This document shows positions 58,154-64,000 of a stretch of DNA of 64,000 bases, in pieces (within the stretch, counting starts at the first letter, position 1; each line of letters starts with the position of its first letter). A program made the translations under genes and the position numbers. The stretch is from Sarcocystis neurona. Lineage: Eukaryota; Apicomplexa; Conoidasida; Eucoccidiorida; Sarcocystidae. The stretch lies in assembly GCA_000727475.1 (NCBI GenBank), contig KL647317.1, forward strand, positions 935,017 through 999,016, in the 5' to 3' direction. The notes under the pieces are model-generated. The model had not been told where the DNA came from and ran no database searches. It worked only from the letters and a program-made list of their open reading frames with translations.

Positions 58154-61100
58154 AGTTTGCTCTCCATGACGGGCTTCACAAGCTTTTACTTACTAAACTA
58201 TATATATGTATGTATAAATGCTCGTGCGACAGATGATACACCAACCTACGTGTACAGACGCATGTATATATGTGTATGTATATTATAGCATGTGGTATCC
58301 CTGGGTATTTAGAAAGAAGCGAGTGTTGTATGTGTATGTATGTATATCTGGGGGAAATGAATAATGTGTCCGTGTGCATCTCTGTGCAGCTGACCGATTG
58401 ACCTGTTAACGTTGCTTAGTTCTGCTTGCAGACTTCCTGACACAGCTGTATCAACGGCTGTTGTTTGTCACCCTGTCTCTCCCTCTGCAGGCACTCCCAC
58501 ATATATAATATATATGCAGTGCTCGGTCTACACATCTGTGGTATTGGTGTGGGTAATTGTAGACATTTGCATGTGTAGGCATCAGGTGTGTATGCATGCA
58601 CATGCTAGTTTCAATCAAGTGCTGAGCTGCAGAAGGTTGTTTCTGCGTAGCCAACACCGGTGTTCAACGACAACTGATAAGCTGGTAATATGTGCGTGCG
58701 TTGTCTGCATCAAAAGAGCTATCGCCTTGCTTGTGAAGTGGGAACGTCGTGTTTATTAATAGCGTTGCTGTATCTCACGCTATACACACACGTAGCTGTG
58801 TCTGTGCGTATGTAGAGGTGTGCTTATACATACGTATCCTATATGGATATATGCACGTTTAAGTATGAGTGGTTTGCGGTTCGCGAGCTTATTTGCGTCC
58901 GCCCTATGTAAAAAAAGTATTTCTGATGATGCTTGGTGCTGTGGCTGTCGTATGGGGTCAACAGACTTGTCTATAGACTTCTGCAGATGGGAGTCTAGAC
59001 GGATGCGGAGGGGAGTGTGTCCATGCGTGTGTGTAGAAGTCCTACACATATCTGCACAGGTGCGGCTTCTTGTTGCCCCAAGCAACAACCGAGCTTCATG
59101 AAAATACACCTGCTTTCAGTGTAACATTGACTGCGAACGTAACAGTTTTCTCAGAAGAGTCGTTCGTCGTCGGACGTTTTACTTTCGTGTCTCGTTCTCC
59201 TCAAAGTCGTCCGTAGTTCCCTACTATCATCATCCCACTGTAAAGAAAGGGCACTCCTGTCTACATACGTCTAACAGATTCTTCTGTAGAATCTTCAAGT
59301 GTAAATACACCTGTATATACATACGCGTATATGTATTTTCGTGAAGTTCCCAGAAACCGTTTGTTCAACCTGCAGTTGAGTCGCAGCTGCAGTCGTTGTG
59401 GAGGAGAGGGATCCTCTGCTTTTTTTGCAGCGCTTGCTTCTGTCGACATCCTACTACAGCTCGTACAAATGTAGAGTAGTATACGGAAATGCATGTGTGT
59501 GCGTCTACCACATGGACAGGAAATGAGCGATACGCTCGCTGCCGGGGCCACTCTTCCGAGTTTGCATGCATAAATTCCTTTTTCATCACCAGTTCCGGCT
59601 CGTCCAGGAGAGGGATGTGGACTGCCACCTTACGAAACATTCGACCGGCTCACCTGTGTAGACCTGTTCATCGGTGTGGTGTGTGTGCGCGTCCTAGAAG
59701 TTATACGTGTGTTAATGTACACACGCGCACACAGGTATATAACATACTTCTGTGCAGTAGTGTAGTACCCGTGCGGAACGCATTAAGAAGAAGATATTGC
59801 GGATCCACTGCATGCACGTGCAGATTGCTGGAGGGAGCCTACTTCAAGACGAGGAGGGTGTTGTTAGTCGCGGTGCATGCGTGCATCAGCTCACTGCTGG
59901 TCGTAGATGTTTGACGTTCCCGTGGAAATGCTAGACGTAAACGCGTATAGTTTTACAGATACGTAGGAGCATGTCCAGGTGATGATAAAGAGAGAAGAAA
60001 AAATCCCAGACATACGTGTGCCGCTGTATTCCCCTGTAACACACAGTAAAATATACCCGTATAGACACACATACGTGCGGAGTTAGGCAGAAAACAGGGG
60101 GAGAGAAGAAACTGCCCTTCCAGTGCTGCAAAGGCATAAATGAAAGTGTTGTCCCCCGCTGCCGCCTGCATCAGAGAGAATGCTTGGCCACAGGGGGCTG
60201 CGGTGTGCACGGTAAATCTGTGCATGCAGATGGTGTGCCATTGTGACACTGCAGTACGGACTAGGTGCTCACGCGTTAACACCACTGGACGCCTGGCGAC
60301 GCATGAGTGCCCTTTTAGCAGCAAGCGTATACGTGTGTACGTATCCGAGTATGGGTTAAAAACGCTCGACGTCCAAGCCACCCCCACACATATGTATATA
60401 TATCTAGATATATGCACATACGTATGTCCTTACACATTACGTGAGTACGCGGATCTACAGTGAGTCAAAGCGCCTCGCCTTGTAGCTGGTGACGTTTCAC
60501 ATGTACTGCTGCAGAAGCACGCAGCACTTACTATGCTATTAGTTTTTGCACGTACAAACAACACTTTCCGCATTAGCAGAAGTGGCTTTTTTTTCGAGCT
60601 GCCACACTCTTTGCAGTCGAGATCCTAGGTGCGTAGCGTCCTATATCAATCTGTCCACGTATATATGTATAAACACATGCAACTGCCTTAGGCATCTTGT
60701 CCGCAAGATCCGTAGCGGCAGCTGGCCGGCTGCAAACGACTGCGGCCTCTACTACACCTGAGCGCATGCATAGAACTTTTCTGAGACACACACAAGTCTC
60801 GTCATCCACTGGTTTGTACTACTTCGCGCAGAAACCAAATATTTACTAGTCAATCTTCTACGTGGGAGATAATGCCTGTATTACGAGCTGGCGTGTATAG
60901 TAGCCTCCGCCAGGAATTCGACCGTATTTATGAATAGGCACCATACAAGTAAAATTAGGCGAGCACACTTAACCACGACAGTAAATACGTACGTATATAT
61001 AATTATATAAATTCGTGCATGGATATATATATATATATATATACCTATATATATGTATGTCTACATACAGATATATATACGCCCACTTGTACACCTGCCT

Positions 61101-61974
61101 TTCCTTCACTGGCTGCGCATCTGTTGCACCATCATCCTCTCATTAGGTTTCTTCGTTATACAAGTTCGTCTAGAGTGCACTTCAGCAGCCAGGCGGCAGT
61201 GAGCGTCCTCTGGGAGGCCAAAGAGGCACCGGCCGCCGTAGCAGCAGCTACGTATTTTTGCCCAGTGAAGGCTGCGTTGTCGCTGCCGCCGTTTTTCAAT
61301 CGCAGTGCACCCTTTCTGCATGCGCATTCTACCAGCACAGCTGCAGTCGCCCGTTCGTAGCTCTGCCTCGCCTTGGCGACAGTAGTTTGCTGCTTCAGCG
61401 GGTTGCTGTAGCAGCTGTTCACAAACCTGTTCGGCGTCCGCACGAAGTGACCGGTCTTCCCGACATCCGGTGCTCTGCTTTGGCTTACATCTTCTTCACG
61501 TACTGAGTAGCAATGCCATTCTTCCCGTTCTAAAACAACCAATTGCTGCTTTCATGCAGCTCCAGGAATGTATCGCTTCTGCAAACATTTTCTTCTGGCA
61601 GGTCCGCGGCGCGCCAGATCACTGCTGCTGCTTCCTCGCATGCGTGCAATGCAGGCCGGCACAGCAGCCGGTCCTTCGGCGGTACGCACAGCAACCTATA
61701 CCTGCATCGAGAGTCTCATGTATAGACCTATTTATGATTTCCAAATTCCCAAGCTTGGTCGCCTCACCAGTGAGAAAACAGCATTCTTCTGCTTCTACTC
61801 GTAGACAGTGCTGAACGGCTGGCGCCGCTATTCATGCCCTTACACGCTAGCTGTCGCGTGCTGCGTCGGAGACGCGCACCCACGTGTCAAGTCCTCCAAT
61901 TGAACTGCGTTAAAACAACTGTTTCTGCTCGCACGGCGCTTTTACTGCTGTACATCCGCGACAGTAGTCGGGGC
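58154..61974. other. Convergent intergenic region
   Basis: Between the stop codons of the glucan synthase (+) and ISN1 (-). It contains scattered (TA)n and (TG)n but few CAG repeats, and only short open frames. No RNA gene or conserved protein segment recognised; presumably both 3' UTRs lie here. Confidence 0.6.
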
Positions 61975-62053
61975 CTACTCCGCAACGAGGAGCTCCTGCA
62001 GCACCGCTGCCGTCTCTTGCGGGTTGGAAATCCAAACAGTAGGGGAGCAGACT
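61975..62053 (-). CDS. ISN1: ISN1 last exon
   Basis: On the minus strand, acceptor ggtgtag and phase 2 entry give R-VCSPTVWISNPQETAAVLQE and a TAG stop. The W[IV]SNPQET block is the known C-terminal signature of ISN1 proteins. Confidence 0.88.
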
Positions 62054-63645
62054 CTACACCAAACACGGGAGAACGCACACACATAGCTGGGCTGCACGAT
62101 GACATGCGTGTGTGCCCATGTGACGCTTTATACCCATACATGCATATATGTATACGTACGCACCATACACGTATACGTGTCCCTATGACTACAAATACAC
62201 CAGGCTACGCAGTTATATACGCCGGAGTAAAATTGCGTACACCACCCGGTGCTCTATCTAAGGCGCGAAACACTGCATTGTAGCCAGAAACTCGGTGTGA
62301 AAACGTTAGTGCAACTACACAGCTTCTCCACAGCCTTGTCTATATAAAGACAACGCTCGTGATCATACGGTGATTGCTGAAAAAAGGACCGATTTCAACT
62401 CCTTGCACGTAAAGAGGAGTCGTGGGGGGGGCTGGGGAGTTGCACAGAAGAGACGTAGGAGTAAACGAAAGCGGTGGGGAGCTTGGGAATTGCACAGGAG
62501 AGTCACAAGCGCACACGTCTGTAGGCAATCATGAATCCACCCGCGGCGAACACAGAAACAATACGCAGAAGAGCCTGCGCGCATCCTAGTCTACTGCCCT
62601 ACCGATATCGTGACAACGAAAGAAGACAAAGACGAAGCACAGACGAGAAAACGGAAGAAAAAGACGTTGACCCTTTCTCACAGTGCTCACACAGACGTCC
62701 TCGGGATACCACGTCGAGTGTGCACGAATGCCAGATATTTTCTGTAGACACACTGGCGCACGTGCACATCATCGCAACGTGTAGTCATCTCGACCACCTT
62801 CGTCGTAACATCCGCGCAACGTAAGCAATGAACTTGTGAGTACGCACCTGGCAGCTACATCATTTCCGGTGGCGTGGAACTGATCGCCCACGTGCATGCA
62901 CTCGGCAGGTGCTAGCTGCAGCATGCCCTGCAGAATGGCCACGCCTTCTGCTTTGTTGCCTACGTCCACCCAGACGTCTTTCCCCCCATTAAACGCGCTC
63001 CAGGGAATGTGCCCTGAAAAGGCAACAAGGCGAGCAACAGCGCAGCGCCCGCAGCCAAACGGCGGCGCAGCGGCAGCAGCAGCAGGGCAAGCACAGCAGC
63101 CACTCTCGCACACATCACCAGCACAAAAAGGCAGTCGCAGCAGTGGCAGCAGCCATCGCAGCAGCATTTTCCGCGACGCTTACACACAGTAAGCATGTGC
63201 ACACGCATCCACGCAGTGAATACCTGAAAAACACGCGAGGAAAATGGAAGGTCCCTCCCGCAAAGCCACGCATGCGCCGAAATACTCACCGACGCCAGTA
63301 ACATTGCTGTGGACAGAAAACCCTGTGCAGCGCAGTTTCTCTCCCAGTGCATGTATAGACACATACGTGTACCCGTGTGGTGCACTTTATCTTCTATCCA
63401 CTGCGCTATGGACAAACACACATACACACCCTTATACATACACATATATATACACGTATGTATATATATATATTTATATATACACGCACAGCTTGCCGTG
63501 AGCGGTTTTTTCAAACCGTCCCTCCACAACCGGATACGGAGACCCAGCCTGCGACGTTATCTTTCTTTTCCCAGAAAACTTCGCCGAGATCCCAAGAGGC
63601 ATGCAGCGTGCGTCTGAACTCCTCAAGCAAGCAATGCAGCTGAAC
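61975..63645 (-). CDS. ISN1: IMP-specific 5'-nucleotidase, 3' part (5' end beyond the window)
   Basis: ISN1 dephosphorylates IMP to inosine in purine salvage and turnover. It is a HAD-fold cytosolic enzyme known from yeast and Plasmodium. The minus-strand exons reconstruct its C-terminal third: a probable exon with EKKDNVAGWV (63,645-63,531), a 33-nt exon (63,405-63,373), the core exon with AFNGGKDVWVDVGNKAEG and HVGDQFHATGND (63,013-62,848), and the last exon with TVWISNPQETAAVLQELLV and TAG (62,053-61,975). The GDxxxxxGND block is the Mg-binding HAD motif IV. Order and phases fit. The N-terminal HAD motif (DxDxT) is not in the window. It converges with the glucan synthase gene. Confidence 0.85.
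62410..62510. repeat. About 52-bp imperfect duplication in an ISN1 intron
   Basis: Two copies of a gtggggag...ttgcacag.agag unit between the last two ISN1 exons. Confidence 0.6.
62848..63013 (-). CDS. ISN1: ISN1 catalytic core exon
   Basis: Acceptor gccttttcag, donor CCAG|gtgcgt. It encodes HIPWSAFNGGKDVWVDVGNK then GDQFHATGNDVAAR. This is the most conserved ISN1 segment and includes the acidic pair (GDQ...GND) that binds Mg2+. Confidence 0.92.
63373..63405 (-). CDS. ISN1: ISN1 33-nt micro-exon
   Basis: Flanked on the minus strand by tttgtccatag and ACGG|gtacac, phase 1 both sides, it reads QWIEDKVHHTG. It supplies the helix expected immediately before the AFNGG segment. Confidence 0.6.
63531..63645 (-). 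CDS. ISN1: Probable ISN1 exon
   Basis: The minus-strand frame encodes LHCLLEEFRRTLHASWDL then VFWEKKDNVAGWV, which resembles the helix and K-x-x-xVGLVP strand of Plasmodium and yeast ISN1. Its donor (gttgtg) is weak, and an extra exon may lie between it and the micro-exon. Confidence 0.45.
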
Positions 63646-64000
63646 CTGCCGGCGTCTTCCGTCTGCCCGAACTCTCGCCGTCCCCCTCGCCTTTCTCTGC
63701 GAGGCCTGCCGTCCGTACGGCGAGAAGGTGTCTCAGCGGATAGGTGTACCCATTGTGAGAGAACGGCAGCGAGAAAAACTCGCTTGAATAAGGAGAGAAC
63801 AAGTGGAAAAAACGCTGCAACCCAATTTGAAACTCATATTTGTACGTTTTGTCATATAAGAATCTGGGAAGACACACTCCAGCCAACCATCCACACATAC
63901 GTACAGGCTTTCCTGTATACGTTGATGCACACGCACCTCATCCGTTTACATATATATCTATTTATATACTACACACATGTAAGCATACAATTTACACAAA

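Noticed and set aside
63623..63898. 91-codon minus-strand open frame (FQIGLQRFFHLFSPYS)
   Set aside because: Does not match any part of ISN1; probably intronic.

Overview
The window is nuclear DNA of an intron-rich coccidian apicomplexan, most likely an Eimeria species. The evidence is dense CAG/CTG trinucleotide repeats encoding poly-Ala, poly-Gln and poly-Ser tracts inside exons, (TA)n, (TG)n and (TATC)n microsatellites in introns, small exons with GT-AG junctions, and apicomplexan-type storage-glucan and purine enzymes. The species cannot be fixed from the sequence alone.

Almost everything from about 0.4 to 58.2 kb on the + strand reads as one enormous split gene. I traced 43 candidate exons (about 12 kb of coding sequence, roughly 4,000 residues, about 21% of the locus). 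Reading phases match at nearly every junction. In order, the product has: a low-complexity N-terminal region of unknown function (0.4-9.5 kb); a degenerate alpha-amylase (GH13) barrel (9.4-20.8 kb); a linker rich in repeats and acidic residues (22.6-29.5 kb); a complete GT5 glycogen/starch synthase catalytic module (32.8-51.5 kb); and a C-terminal CBM48/AMPK-type glycogen-binding domain ending at a TAA at 58,151-58,153. This is very probably the alpha-1,4-glucan (amylopectin) synthase of the parasite.

The right end, on the - strand, carries the 3' part of an IMP-specific 5'-nucleotidase (ISN1) gene: last exon 61,975-62,053, core HAD-type exon 62,848-63,013, a 33-nt exon at 63,373-63,405 and a probable exon at 63,531-63,645. 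The 5' part lies beyond the window. The two genes converge tail to tail across about 3.8 kb in which I see no gene.

The introns are unusual. Two contain tandem copies of exon ends together with their splice sites (a decoy acceptor at 34.87 kb; two decoy exon 3' ends at 41.70 and 41.94 kb). Several carry minisatellites with 18-79 bp units. CTG repeats often run directly into 3' splice sites of the form ctgctgcag. Many long open frames are shadows of these repeats rather than genes. Junctions in the GT5/CBM48 half are well supported. The joins near 2.6-3.8 kb, 6.3-7.0 kb, 11.3-11.4 kb and 20.8-23.9 kb are uncertain.
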